From an uncultured Lachnospiraceae bacterium (GTDB taxonomy: Bacteria > Bacillota > Clostridia > Lachnospirales > Lachnospiraceae), in NCBI GenBank assembly GCA_900318375.1, contig ONKG01000017.1:1-41075 (forward strand): 41,075 nucleotides of DNA, read 5' to 3'. Of this stretch, positions 32,516 through 41,074 are shown piece after piece (position 1 is the first letter of the stretch; each line of letters begins with the position of its first letter). The notes below the pieces were generated by a model. It saw nothing but the letters and a program-made list of their open reading frames with translations. It had not been told where the DNA came from and did not search any database. Made by a program: the position numbers and the translations under genes.

Positions 32516-35500
32516 ATGCCGTATTTCAACATAGTCGCAGAGACAAATCAAAACACAGTTGTGACGGAATACGAGCCTGTCAAGGCCCGTTCCGACAGCT
32601 ATCAATCCGAAGCTGCGCTAGAGAAAGAGTTCATACGTCTGCTTGGTGAACAGGGGTATACTTATCTTCCCATTCATTCAGAAGCGGAGCTTATTGCAAA
32701 TCTCCGCGAACGACTGGAAGAATTGAACAAGTATAAGTTTTCAGATACAGAATGGGAGCGTTTCTTTAAAGACAGCATTGCTAATCCAAACGATCACATT
32801 GTGGAGAAGACCCGGAAAATTCAGGAAGACAATATTCAGGTCTTAAAGCGTGATAATAACATGTCAAAGAATATCACGCTCATAGATCGTAAGAACATTC
32901 ATAATAATCGTCTTCAGGTCATTAATCAGTATGTGATCGGTAAGGCCGAAGGTGCCACCTATGACAATCGTTATGATGTGACAATCCTCGTAAACGGACT
33001 TCCACTGATTCATATTGAGCTCAAGCGTCGTGGGGTTGCAATCCGTGAGGCGTTCAATCAGATTGAGCGCTATCAGCGCGATTCCTTCTGGGCAGGCAGT
33101 GGTCTGTTTGAGTACGTGCAGATCTTCGTCATCTCCAACGGGACCAATACCAAGTATTACTCTAACAGTACAAGAAGTAATGCCATCAACGAGGCTAAGA
33201 ACAGAGGCCCGAAGAAAGGAAAGACCAGCAATAGTTTTGAGTTTACTTCGTTCTGGGCTGATGCTAATAACCGTGTGATCCCGGATTTGATCGATTTTAC
33301 GAAGACTTTCTTTGCAAAACATACGCTGCTGAATATCCTGACCAGATACTGCGTTTTTACCTCTGAGAACATGCTTATGGTAATGCGTCCGTATCAGATT
33401 ACAGCAACGGAGCGAATCCTGAACCGGATTGAGATTGCCCATAACTATAAAAAGTACGGTAATATTGCCGCAGGTGGGTATATCTGGCACACGACCGGTT
33501 CCGGCAAAACCCTGACCTCTTTCAAAACCGCTCGACTGGCTACGCAGCTTTCCTTCATCGATAAGGTGCTTTTTGTTGTTGACCGTAAAGATCTGGACTA
33601 CCAGACCATGAAAGAATATGACCGTTTTGAAAAAGGCGCTGCCAACAGCAATACGTCTACTGCTGTGCTTGAGCGACAGCTCCGTGATCCAAAAGCACAT
33701 ATCATAATTACGACTATCCAGAAGCTCTCTACTTTCATTAAGAAGAATAAGGAGCACGAAATTTATAATCGACAGATCGTCATCATTTTCGACGAGTGCC
33801 ACCGGAGCCAGTTTGGCGATATGCATGATGCTATTGTAAGGAGCTTCAAGAAGTACTATATGTTTGGATTTACTGGAACGCCAATCTTCCCTGCAAATGC
33901 AGGAGCGCGTACCAACCCGAAGTATTTCACAACAGAACAGACCTTCGGAGATCAGCTTCACACCTACACAATAGTCGATGCAATCAATGATAAAAACGTA
34001 CTTCCGTTCCGGGTGGATTATATAAAAACGATGGATACCGATGCAGACATTGACGACGAACAGGTCTGGGATATCGATCGCAAGAAAGCATTTGAAGCAT
34101 CGGAGCGTATTACCCTTGTCGCAAACTATATTCTTGACCATTTCGACCAGAAGACTTATCGGGGTGATAAAACCTACGTCTTTAATGCTCTGACGAACAT
34201 TGCTGATGTTGCTTCAGCCGATCGTGGTAAGGTAGAAGAAATTAAGCAGAAACAACGCCTGAGCGGATTTAACTCGATCTTTGCTGTGGCATCAGTTCCG
34301 ATGGCTAAGCTGTATTATGATGAATTCCGTAAGATTATCAAAAACGATCCCACGAAGAACCTAAAGATCGCTGTCATCTACAGTTATGCTGCAAACGAGG
34401 AGGAGATTGATGGAATTCTGGACGAGGAAAACTCAGAAGATACCTCTGCCCTCGACCAGAACTCCCGTGATTTTCTGGAGTCTGCAATCAAAGATTATAA
34501 CGAGATGTTCCATACGAACTACGATACATCCAGTGATAAGTTCCAAAACTACTATAAAGATGTATCCCTTCGTATGAAGAACAAGGAACTGGATCTACTC
34601 ATTGTTGTGAATATGTTCCTGACTGGCTTTGACGCCACTACACTCAATACGTTGTGGGTGGATAAAAATTTGAAAATGCATGGCTTGATACAGGCGTTTA
34701 GTCGTACCAACCGCATTCTGAACAGTATCAAGACATTCGGCAACATAGTCTGTTTCCGCAACCTGCAAAAGAGAGTTGATGCTGCTATCTCCCTGTTCGG
34801 TGATAAGAACGCTGGTGGTATCGTTCTTATGCAGAGCTTTAAGGATTATTACTATGGCTATGATTCTGTCGACGGCGAGCCTCAACCGGGATATGTGGAT
34901 TTGATCGAAGATCTGACCACGAACTTCCCTCTCTCAGAACCGCAGATCATTGGAGAGCAGAATCAAAGAGATTTTATTGCTCTATTTGGCGCTATCCTAA
35001 AAATGCGGAATCTGCTGGTTTCATTCGATGAATTTGCCGGGAAGGAGATCATCTCCGAAAGGGATCTACAGGATTATCTTGGTCGATATCAGGATCTAAG
35101 AGATGAATGGAAGCGTAGACGCGAGAGCGGAGAAAGCACGGATATTATTGATGATATTGTTTTTGAGATAGAACTCATTAAGCAGATCGAGATCAATATC
35201 GACTATATCCTTATGCTGGTGAAGAAGTATCATGATACACATTGCGAGGACAAGGAAGTACTCATCACTATCCGCAAAGCTATTGATGCCAGCCCTGAAC
35301 TCCGTAGCAAGAAACAATTGATTGAGGCTTTCATCTCCGGAATCAACGATGTTGATGATGTGATGAATGAGTGGAATGAATACGTGGCCCAACAGCGTGA
35401 GACTGATCTGAAACAGATCATTCAGGAAGAGAATCTTAAGCCAGAGGAAACCAGGCGCTTCCTTGAAAACGCATTCCGTGAGGGCGAAGTAAAAACAGTC

Positions 35501-35764
35501 GGAACAGATATTGATAAACTGATGCCTCCGGTAAGTCGCTTTGGTGGTGGCAACCGCGCCCAAAAGAAGCAATCGATCATTGAGAAGTTAAAAACCTTTT
35601 TCGAGAAGTATTTCGGAATCGGAAATCGATCCTTTACATCTGATCCTGAAGAACAGGAAGAGGATGACAAGAAAGTTACATATTACGATTTCTCTGCTCC
35701 TCCTATCGGAATGGTCGCTGAGGAACCGGCGCAATATGGCTCAAAGAAAAACGACGGAGAATAA
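32516..35764 (+). CDS. hsdR: Type I restriction endonuclease/translocase subunit
   Basis: The 1082-aa protein has an N-terminal PD-(D/E)xK nuclease (YDVTILVNGLPLIHIELKRRG, with ELK at 168-170), then SF2 translocase motifs. These include Q/Walker A GGYIWHTTGSGKTLTSF (about residue 325), DECHRS (about 426), FGFTGTP, and motif VI QAFSRTNRI. The C-terminal helical region binds the methyltransferase core. Length is standard for HsdR. RBS GGAGGGCGC before the ATG is strong. The complex translocates DNA and cuts when it meets unmodified sites. Confidence 0.96.
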   Translation: MPYFNIVAETNQNTVVTEYEPVKARSDSYQSEAALEKEFIRLLGEQGYTYLPIHSEAELIANLRERLEELNKYKFSDTEWERFFKDSIANPNDHIVEKTRKIQEDNIQVLKRDNNMSKNITLIDRKNIHNNRLQVINQYVIGKAEGATYDNRYDVTILVNGLPLIHIELKRRGVAIREAFNQIERYQRDSFWAGSGLFEYVQIFVISNGTNTKYYSNSTRSNAINEAKNRGPKKGKTSNSFEFTSFWADANNRVIPDLIDFTKTFFAKHTLLNILTRYCVFTSENMLMVMRPYQITATERILNRIEIAHNYKKYGNIAAGGYIWHTTGSGKTLTSFKTARLATQLSFIDKVLFVVDRKDLDYQTMKEYDRFEKGAANSNTSTAVLERQLRDPKAHIIITTIQKLSTFIKKNKEHEIYNRQIVIIFDECHRSQFGDMHDAIVRSFKKYYMFGFTGTPIFPANAGARTNPKYFTTEQTFGDQLHTYTIVDAINDKNVLPFRVDYIKTMDTDADIDDEQVWDIDRKKAFEASERITLVANYILDHFDQKTYRGDKTYVFNALTNIADVASADRGKVEEIKQKQRLSGFNSIFAVASVPMAKLYYDEFRKIIKNDPTKNLKIAVIYSYAANEEEIDGILDEENSEDTSALDQNSRDFLESAIKDYNEMFHTNYDTSSDKFQNYYKDVSLRMKNKELDLLIVVNMFLTGFDATTLNTLWVDKNLKMHGLIQAFSRTNRILNSIKTFGNIVCFRNLQKRVDAAISLFGDKNAGGIVLMQSFKDYYYGYDSVDGEPQPGYVDLIEDLTTNFPLSEPQIIGEQNQRDFIALFGAILKMRNLLVSFDEFAGKEIISERDLQDYLGRYQDLRDEWKRRRESGESTDIIDDIVFEIELIKQIEINIDYILMLVKKYHDTHCEDKEVLITIRKAIDASPELRSKKQLIEAFISGINDVDDVMNEWNEYVAQQRETDLKQIIQEENLKPEETRRFLENAFREGEVKTVGTDIDKLMPPVSRFGGGNRAQKKQSIIEKLKTFFEKYFGIGNRSFTSDPEEQEEDDKKVTYYDFSAPPIGMVAEEPAQYGSKKNDGE

Positions 35765-35776
35765 TGAGGTGGCAGC

Positions 35777-38122
35777 GTGAACAAGATTGATAAAACCGAT
35801 ACACTTACGAAAATCCTGTCGCACAGGCGCTTCACCGTCGATGTATTTCAGCGTGAGTATCGTTGGGGTCGGAAGCAGATTGAACAGATGATATCTGATT
35901 TCCAGGATACTTTCGAGGAATTTTACGATCCTGATAACCATGATACGCCTCTGGAGGTTATGAACTATGGCTACTATTACATGGGCTGTATCATCTGTAC
36001 GGGAGGCTCTCCGAATAAAATCATCGATGGCCAGCAGCGACTCACATCACTGACGCTTTTGCTGATTTATCTGAATAACCTGCAGAAGGAACAGGCAGCA
36101 CAGGGGTTTCGCAGTGTTCAGTTCGATGACATGATCTATGATGATCATTTCGGAACCAAGAGCTTCAACATTGATGTGGATGACCGACAGCTTTGCCTGC
36201 ATGCATTGATCGGCAATGATATGTCCTATCAGCCGGACAATGAGAGCGCACAGAACATGATGGATCGGTATAAGGATATTGCGGACCTCTTCCCTGATGA
36301 GCTTAAGGGTGAGGCACTGGAGTATTTCATTTACTGGCTGAAGGAAAAAGTCCTGCTTCTTGAGATCGATACGCCATCCGAGGATGAAGCCCATACGATC
36401 TTCCTGACGATGAACGATCGGGGACTGAGCCTTAACAGCGCTGAGATGATGAAGGCATACATCATGCAGCAGATCGTTGAGATGGACCGGTATGCTGTTA
36501 ACCACAGATGGCAGGATAACATCAACCGGATCAAGAGCGCTTCCTCATACGATACCAGCGGTGTTGTAAATACGGAGGATGTAGAATTTATCTCGACATG
36601 GCTCCGCGCCAATTACGCGGCCACGCTCCGTGAAGGTAAGCGAGGTGCCAGTGATGAGGACTTTGAACTTCTGGGTGAAAAGTTCCATACTTGGGTGCGT
36701 AGCAACGCAAAGGCCAAGATGGGCTTGAACAAGTCCAGTGATTATAAAACGCTCGTCATGACAGAGATGTCCAAGGTGACGGACCTGTATCTGAAACTCA
36801 AAGAATACAGTAGCACCCTGACAGCTGGTTATGAGGAAGTATTCTACAACGCCAACCGGGATCTGAATTACCAAAATATGCTCATCATCTCTGCTGTGCG
36901 CAGCGACGATTCTGATGAGGATGTAAAACGGAAGATTCAGATGGTGTCGAAGTTCGTCGATATTTTTGCCTCCATCCGTATCTTCAATTTCCGGAAGGTC
37001 AACTGGAATACAAACAAGTATCTGTTATTCCGCGTCATGAAAGACATCCGGAATCAGGACTGCAAATCGGTCGGTATGATACTGGTTAGAGCGCTGCGTC
37101 GTATGGACGCCAGTATCGATGCCATCACGAAGTTCAGCCTGAATCAGTTCTCTGGTAGGTACATGCTACACCTGCTTGCCCGTTTCACTTCCTACGTGAA
37201 TGTCAGAATGGGAAATCCGTCTCAGTTTGATGTCTATGTGGATCGTAAGCGGAAGGGAAATACCTACGATATTGAACATATCCTGCCGGATGATTATGAC
37301 AGCTACAGTGATGAGTTCCCGGATGCTGAAGACTTCCAAACCAGCAGACAGATGATCGGTAACCTGATCATCCTGACCCGGGATAAAAACCGCAGCTATC
37401 AGGCAATGAAATATCAGGAGAAGGTAGGCAAATATGTCGGGGACAATGTTCTGGCGCAGGCTTTGAACAGCACGGCATACGCCAGCAATCCGCAGTTCTT
37501 GGCTGTTGCCAAGGAGTATGGATTTGCACCTATTCCGAAATTCACAAAAGACAGTATCGCAGACCGTGCTAAGATATATCTGCAGATGGCAGCAGATATA
37601 TGGGACCCGGATGCCATCAAAGATATCGCAGGCGGCTGGGAAGAAGAAACTGAGAAGGAGTTTTTCAAGAGCGAGAAGGCGCGTGAATTCACCGTGGAAT
37701 ACTACGAGAAGAGCTGGCCTGATGCACTGAAGTATGGCTTCCTTTCTGCGAACATCGGCGGCACAGGCAAGTTCCTGAAGAACATTCAGGTCGGAGATAT
37801 CGTATACTGCCACATCGCCGGTGCCGGATTCGTCGGAATTGGAGAATGCACAGCAGCGGCAGTACCCATGAAACAGTTTATGGTAACTGTCGATGACACT
37901 GAGGTACCGATCACAGACGTCACCTGGATTGAGGCGGCCTACAAGGCAAAGCTGGATGTCGATAAAGAGATCTTCATCCGGGTAGATTGGAAGAGCTATG
38001 TTCAGGATCAGAAGGATGGTTATTGGGAGAAAGGCATGACCTCCGTACCGATGGTCGCCTATCAACTTTCCGATCAGAGCACACATAAGAAGGTCCGGGA
38101 GCATTTCGGATACAAGAATTAA
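35777..38122 (+). CDS. GmrSD/BrxU-like type IV restriction protein (DUF262-DUF1524) with C-terminal PUA/EVE-like domain
   Basis: The 781-aa protein starts with GTG 35777 after GAGGTGG. The N-terminal DUF262/GmrS nucleotide-hydrolase region has FTVDVFQREYRWGRKQIEQM and IIDGQQRLTSLTLLLIYLN (about 82-100). The middle HNH-type DUF1524/GmrD nuclease has YDIEHILPDDYDSY (EHILP near 500) and RQMIGNLIILTRDKNRSYQ. After about residue 635 comes an extra domain: SWPDALKYGFLSAN, NIQVGDIVYCHIAGAGFVGIGECTA and IFIRVDWKSY. This resembles PUA/EVE-like modified-base readers. GmrSD proteins cut glucosylated hydroxymethylcytosine DNA. The fusion suggests one protein combining modified-base recognition, NTPase and nuclease activity. 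Confidence 0.85.
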   Translation: MNKIDKTDTLTKILSHRRFTVDVFQREYRWGRKQIEQMISDFQDTFEEFYDPDNHDTPLEVMNYGYYYMGCIICTGGSPNKIIDGQQRLTSLTLLLIYLNNLQKEQAAQGFRSVQFDDMIYDDHFGTKSFNIDVDDRQLCLHALIGNDMSYQPDNESAQNMMDRYKDIADLFPDELKGEALEYFIYWLKEKVLLLEIDTPSEDEAHTIFLTMNDRGLSLNSAEMMKAYIMQQIVEMDRYAVNHRWQDNINRIKSASSYDTSGVVNTEDVEFISTWLRANYAATLREGKRGASDEDFELLGEKFHTWVRSNAKAKMGLNKSSDYKTLVMTEMSKVTDLYLKLKEYSSTLTAGYEEVFYNANRDLNYQNMLIISAVRSDDSDEDVKRKIQMVSKFVDIFASIRIFNFRKVNWNTNKYLLFRVMKDIRNQDCKSVGMILVRALRRMDASIDAITKFSLNQFSGRYMLHLLARFTSYVNVRMGNPSQFDVYVDRKRKGNTYDIEHILPDDYDSYSDEFPDAEDFQTSRQMIGNLIILTRDKNRSYQAMKYQEKVGKYVGDNVLAQALNSTAYASNPQFLAVAKEYGFAPIPKFTKDSIADRAKIYLQMAADIWDPDAIKDIAGGWEEETEKEFFKSEKAREFTVEYYEKSWPDALKYGFLSANIGGTGKFLKNIQVGDIVYCHIAGAGFVGIGECTAAAVPMKQFMVTVDDTEVPITDVTWIEAAYKAKLDVDKEIFIRVDWKSYVQDQKDGYWEKGMTSVPMVAYQLSDQSTHKKVREHFGYKN

Positions 38123-38128
38123 GGCGAA

Positions 38129-38171
38129 GGGCAGCACTTACCACCAAGGTAGGCGCTGCCCGTTTTTTATT
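38129..38171. terminator. Bidirectional terminator between defence operon and polymerase gene
   Basis: GGGCAGC (38129-38135) pairs with GCTGCCC (38155-38161), with an inner ACTTACC/GGTAGGC stem, and is followed by GTTTTTTATT on the plus strand. It ends the seven-gene plus-strand operon and also lies at the 3' end of the minus-strand polymerase gene. Confidence 0.85.
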
Positions 38172-40155
38172 GCTTCTGATAAAATCTGCACTCATATCCA
38201 TCGGCCCTGAGCTCGATGCCGGGTATCCACGGCGGGGTCCTCCCCATCTGCTCACAGATCGCATCCAGCGATACCTCCGGGCTGCATTCGATGATGAGCT
38301 CGTCGTGGACGTGCCCGACGATCTGGCTGTAGCTTAAGGTCCGCATGGCATGGGCCAGGATGTCCCGGCTGACCGCCTGCACAATGTTCTCGACAAACTT
38401 CGGACCGTAAGATTCGATCCGGCTCCATTTCTTCTGGGCATCGATTCCCATGTAAGTGACGGACTCACCTCCGAAACGGTTCTCGCCGATCCGGGGCTTC
38501 ACGTAGGCCAGCCTGCGTCCGGAGGGCAGGGTGATAAACAGCATCCCGTTTTTCATCAGAAAGATGATGTCACCAACCTGAGTCTGGGTCCGCATTTGAA
38601 TCGCATCCTTCACAGCGGCATCTACCGCCCACCAGTACTGCGTGATATGCGGGTTGCTGCTGCGCCACATATCTACCAGCGGCTGTAGCTCATCTTCGGT
38701 CAGGCCCATGTCGAGAGCGCCCATAGCTTTGAGGGCACCGACGCTGCCGCCATAGCCGAGGGCCAGCTCAGCGATTTTGCCTTTTTGCCGGAGGTGGCTG
38801 TTCTGGCCATGCTTCTCGACTGGCACACCAAACATCCTGCTGGCACTTTCGCAGTAGATGTCACGGCCCTTGTGAAAGACCTCTGCCCGCCAGGTTTCAC
38901 CGGCAAGGTGGCTCAAAACTCGCGCCTCGATGGCACTGAAGTCACTGACCACAAATTTGTATCCGGGCCTCGGAATGAAGGCGGTCCTGATCAATTCCGA
39001 CAACACACCGGGGACGGAGTCGTACAGCATATCCAACATTTCATAGTCACCGGCCTTCACCAGATCACGAGCCTGCTCCAGATCATCCATGTGATTTTGC
39101 GGCAGGTTTTGCAACTGAATCAGGCGTCCGGCCCATCGGCCACTTCGGTTGGCACCGTAAAACTGAAACATGCCGTGGCAGCGGCCATCGGCGCAGACTG
39201 CGTTTTGCATGGCCTGATACTTACGGACGGAGCTCTTAGCCAGCTGCAGCCGGAGCGAAAGCACCTCGGCCAGATCCTCCGGCGCGGTTTTGATCATGGC
39301 TGCGACATCCTTCTTCCCGAGGCTTTCCACCTCCATGCCGTTCTCTGCCAGATAATCTTTCATCTGTATGACCGAGTTGGGATTGTCCAGCCCGGTCTTT
39401 TTCTGCATCCGGACGGTCAGGTCTGTCTTGGAAAGCTCATCGATCCGCAATGCCTCCCGGACCATGTCCTGATCGATCATGATGCCGCGATCGTTGATCT
39501 GCTGGTCCAGGTGGTATTCATCCCAAACGAAATCCGGCACCGGATAATTCTTCAGACGTTCCTGGATCTGCATCTCCACCTGCACATCGCGCTCATTGTA
39601 TTTTTTGAACAGTTCCCATTTCTCAGGTGCATGCTGCGGCAGGTTCCAGGTCCGGCCACCGTTGCTTTTCGTGGGCTTGCAGGGGCAGCAGAAATACTTG
39701 ATCAGGTCTTTACCTTCCTTCAATTTCTGCTCCTCAAAGCCAAGGACCGCACCGACCTTTTCCAGTCCCAGGGGCAGGCCGTTGTAGGCAGCCCATACCA
39801 GTGTGCACTTCCATGATGCCGGATCGAGATAGTTCTGGACCGGATCGCCGGGGATGCTGTAGGAGCGGAAGTGCTGCGGGTAATTCCTGCGCAGCCAGAC
39901 CGACAGACAGACCCGCTCGAAGCTGGCATTGTAGGCCCACTTCGTCACCCGGTCATCGGAGAGTGCAGCAATGATCTCTTCCGGAACACTATCCCCGCAG
40001 GCGAGATCGTACACGGTGATGGGGCCGTGGTTGATGGACACACCGAACAGCAAAATGGCAAAGTCCGGTGACTCGGCATATTTGTAGGCACCGGATTTTC
40101 CGATGTCGACACTTGATTTCGTCTCAAGGTCTAAAGACAGATTTTTAATTTCCAT
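38167..40155 (-). CDS. Phage-type family A DNA polymerase
   Basis: The 662-aa protein, starting at ATG 40155 after AAAGGAA (the longer frame to 40293 lacks an RBS), has an N-terminal 3'-5' exonuclease-like region. Its ExoI DxE motif is visible in LSLDLETKSS. The polymerase domain has motif A VVSDFSAIEARVLSHLAGE (catalytic D near 403), the finger region KGKIAELALGYGGSVGALKA and motif C VHDELIIE (H/D/E near 618). It is similar in size to polymerases in clostridial prophage replication modules. It is encoded opposite to the adjacent defence operon. Confidence 0.93.
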   Translation of the reverse strand: MEIKNLSLDLETKSSVDIGKSGAYKYAESPDFAILLFGVSINHGPITVYDLACGDSVPEEIIAALSDDRVTKWAYNASFERVCLSVWLRRNYPQHFRSYSIPGDPVQNYLDPASWKCTLVWAAYNGLPLGLEKVGAVLGFEEQKLKEGKDLIKYFCCPCKPTKSNGGRTWNLPQHAPEKWELFKKYNERDVQVEMQIQERLKNYPVPDFVWDEYHLDQQINDRGIMIDQDMVREALRIDELSKTDLTVRMQKKTGLDNPNSVIQMKDYLAENGMEVESLGKKDVAAMIKTAPEDLAEVLSLRLQLAKSSVRKYQAMQNAVCADGRCHGMFQFYGANRSGRWAGRLIQLQNLPQNHMDDLEQARDLVKAGDYEMLDMLYDSVPGVLSELIRTAFIPRPGYKFVVSDFSAIEARVLSHLAGETWRAEVFHKGRDIYCESASRMFGVPVEKHGQNSHLRQKGKIAELALGYGGSVGALKAMGALDMGLTEDELQPLVDMWRSSNPHITQYWWAVDAAVKDAIQMRTQTQVGDIIFLMKNGMLFITLPSGRRLAYVKPRIGENRFGGESVTYMGIDAQKKWSRIESYGPKFVENIVQAVSRDILAHAMRTLSYSQIVGHVHDELIIECSPEVSLDAICEQMGRTPPWIPGIELRADGYECRFYQKQ

Positions 40156-40173
40156 TGGAATTCCTTTCACAAA

Positions 40174-40198
40174 GCGGCAGGGTTTGGAGCCCTGCCGC
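40174..40198 (-). other. Intergenic hairpin in the phage-like operon
   Basis: GCGGCAGGG/CCCTGCCGC, a perfect 9-bp stem with a 7-nt loop, lies between the 66-aa gene and the polymerase RBS. A similar hairpin (40628-40654) lies after the DUF2815-like gene. No T-run follows, so mRNA processing or stabilisation is more likely than termination. Confidence 0.7.
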
Positions 40199-40207
40199 CA
40201 AGCTATA

Positions 40208-40408
40208 TTATTCGGTTGTTTCAGTGCTGGATTCCTCCAGCGCTTTTGCTTTGCGCTCCTTGCGCTCGGCCAGTTTCTTCTTGATACTATCAAAGGCGAT
40301 GCTCACCAGCTCAGCTACCATATAGCCGAGACCGGCACCGCACATGCTACAGAAGCTGATCACGATAATCAGATCCGCCAGATGGCTCAGCGTCATTGTC
40401 GTTTCCAT
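40208..40408 (-). CDS. Small membrane protein (66 aa)
   Basis: The protein has one hydrophobic segment (LADLIIVISFCSMCGAGLGYMVAELV) followed by a Lys/Arg/Glu-rich tail (KKKLAERKERKAKALEESS). Its start overlaps the end of the upstream 88-aa gene by 62 nt, typical of compact phage operons. The function is unknown. Possible alternative start: the second Met (MTLSHL). Confidence 0.65.
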   Translation of the reverse strand: METTMTLSHLADLIIVISFCSMCGAGLGYMVAELVSIAFDSIKKKLAERKERKAKALEESSTETTE

Positions 40409-40613
40409 TGTCTTTTTTCCTCATCTTTCTTCTGCTCTCCGCCCAGGTCTGCAGGCCGGGAAAAAGGTAGAACAGAGCTCTTTTCATCACACCGATGAAC
40501 CACTTCCAGATCCCAGCCATGCACAGAAGCCAGAAGGCAAAGCAGATGCCGGTCAGGGTCCCTCGGACCACCGAATCCATAAACTCATTGATCATCTCTA
40601 CGGTCATTGTCAT
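40347..40613 (-). CDS. Small membrane protein (88 aa)
   Basis: The protein has a hydrophobic stretch (GTLTGICFAFWLLCMAGIWKWFIGVM), a basic segment (ESRRKMRKKDN) and a polar tail. Preceded by GAGGTGAAT before the ATG. It overlaps the 66-aa gene in another frame. Function unknown; holin-like size and topology are possible but the location in a replication module argues against lysis. Confidence 0.65.
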   Translation of the reverse strand: MTMTVEMINEFMDSVVRGTLTGICFAFWLLCMAGIWKWFIGVMKRALFYLFPGLQTWAESRRKMRKKDNGNDNDAEPSGGSDYRDQLL

Positions 40614-40627
40614 TCACCTCGTAAAGA

Positions 40628-40654
40628 GGGCAGCAGGCAGGGAGCCTGCCGCCC
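40628..40654 (-). other. Intergenic hairpin in the phage-like operon
   Basis: GGGC(A)GCAGGC pairs with GCCTGC(C)GCCC. It lies between the DUF2815-like stop and the 88-aa gene and resembles the hairpin at 40174-40198. Confidence 0.65.
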
Positions 40655-40666
40655 AGGTTGTTGTCA

Positions 40667-41074
40667 TCAGGACAGGAAGTCCTCATCGTCATCGTCCAGA
40701 TCGGCGAAGTCGTCCTCAGCACGGCTGTGGTTGATGCTGGCCCTGCCAATGATACCGCTGTACAGCTCGGAGCTGTCCAGGATCGGATTGCGGTCGGCAT
40801 CGACCACCCCCGGTTTCGTGGTGCTGTTGGCGTTCACGAAGTAACTGCCTGCATAGGCTTCGTCGCCCTTGCGCTCCTTGTCGCCATCACGCAGCGGAGT
40901 CTTGATGTCCTCCAGCGCAGGTACGAACTTGCTGCTGCCCTTGAGCTTGGACTGGCCTTCGTCGTAAGCCGCCTGAATCGCAGCGCGGATCTTGGCGATG
41001 GTCACGGTGTCGCTCTTCGGGATAATCAGCGAAACGCTGTACTTCGGGGTGCCGCCACCCAGCGGGGTCTTAGG
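40667..41074 (-). CDS. DUF2815-like phage ssDNA-binding protein, 5' end beyond the window
   Basis: The reading frame is open to the window edge: PKTPLGGGTPKYSVSLIIPK precedes SDTVTIAKIRAAIQAAYDEG, so the Met at 41005 is internal. The sequence VPALEDIKTPLRDGD, YFVNANSTTKPGVVDADRNPIL and the acidic end EDDFADLDDDDEDFLS match my memory of DUF2815 proteins, encoded beside DNA polymerase A in clostridial phages and thought to bind single-stranded DNA. Between GRASIN and HSRAEDD about 35 residues usually present (an aromatic/Asn-Gly-rich stretch) seem to be missing, an in-frame deletion. The acidic tail is typical of SSB-like proteins. Confidence 0.75.
   Translation of the reverse strand, partial: PKTPLGGGTPKYSVSLIIPKSDTVTIAKIRAAIQAAYDEGQSKLKGSSKFVPALEDIKTPLRDGDKERKGDEAYAGSYFVNANSTTKPGVVDADRNPILDSSELYSGIIGRASINHSRAEDDFADLDDDDEDFLS

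Noticed and set aside
32864-34141. 425-codon minus-strand frame
   Set aside because: It is antisense to hsdR. The plus-strand protein has every expected HsdR motif.
37166-38137. 323-codon minus-strand frame
   Set aside because: It is antisense to the GmrSD-like gene; the plus-strand protein has clear DUF1524 motifs.
38785-39816. 343-codon plus-strand frame
   Set aside because: It is the complement of the DNA polymerase gene; polymerase motifs on the minus strand are decisive.
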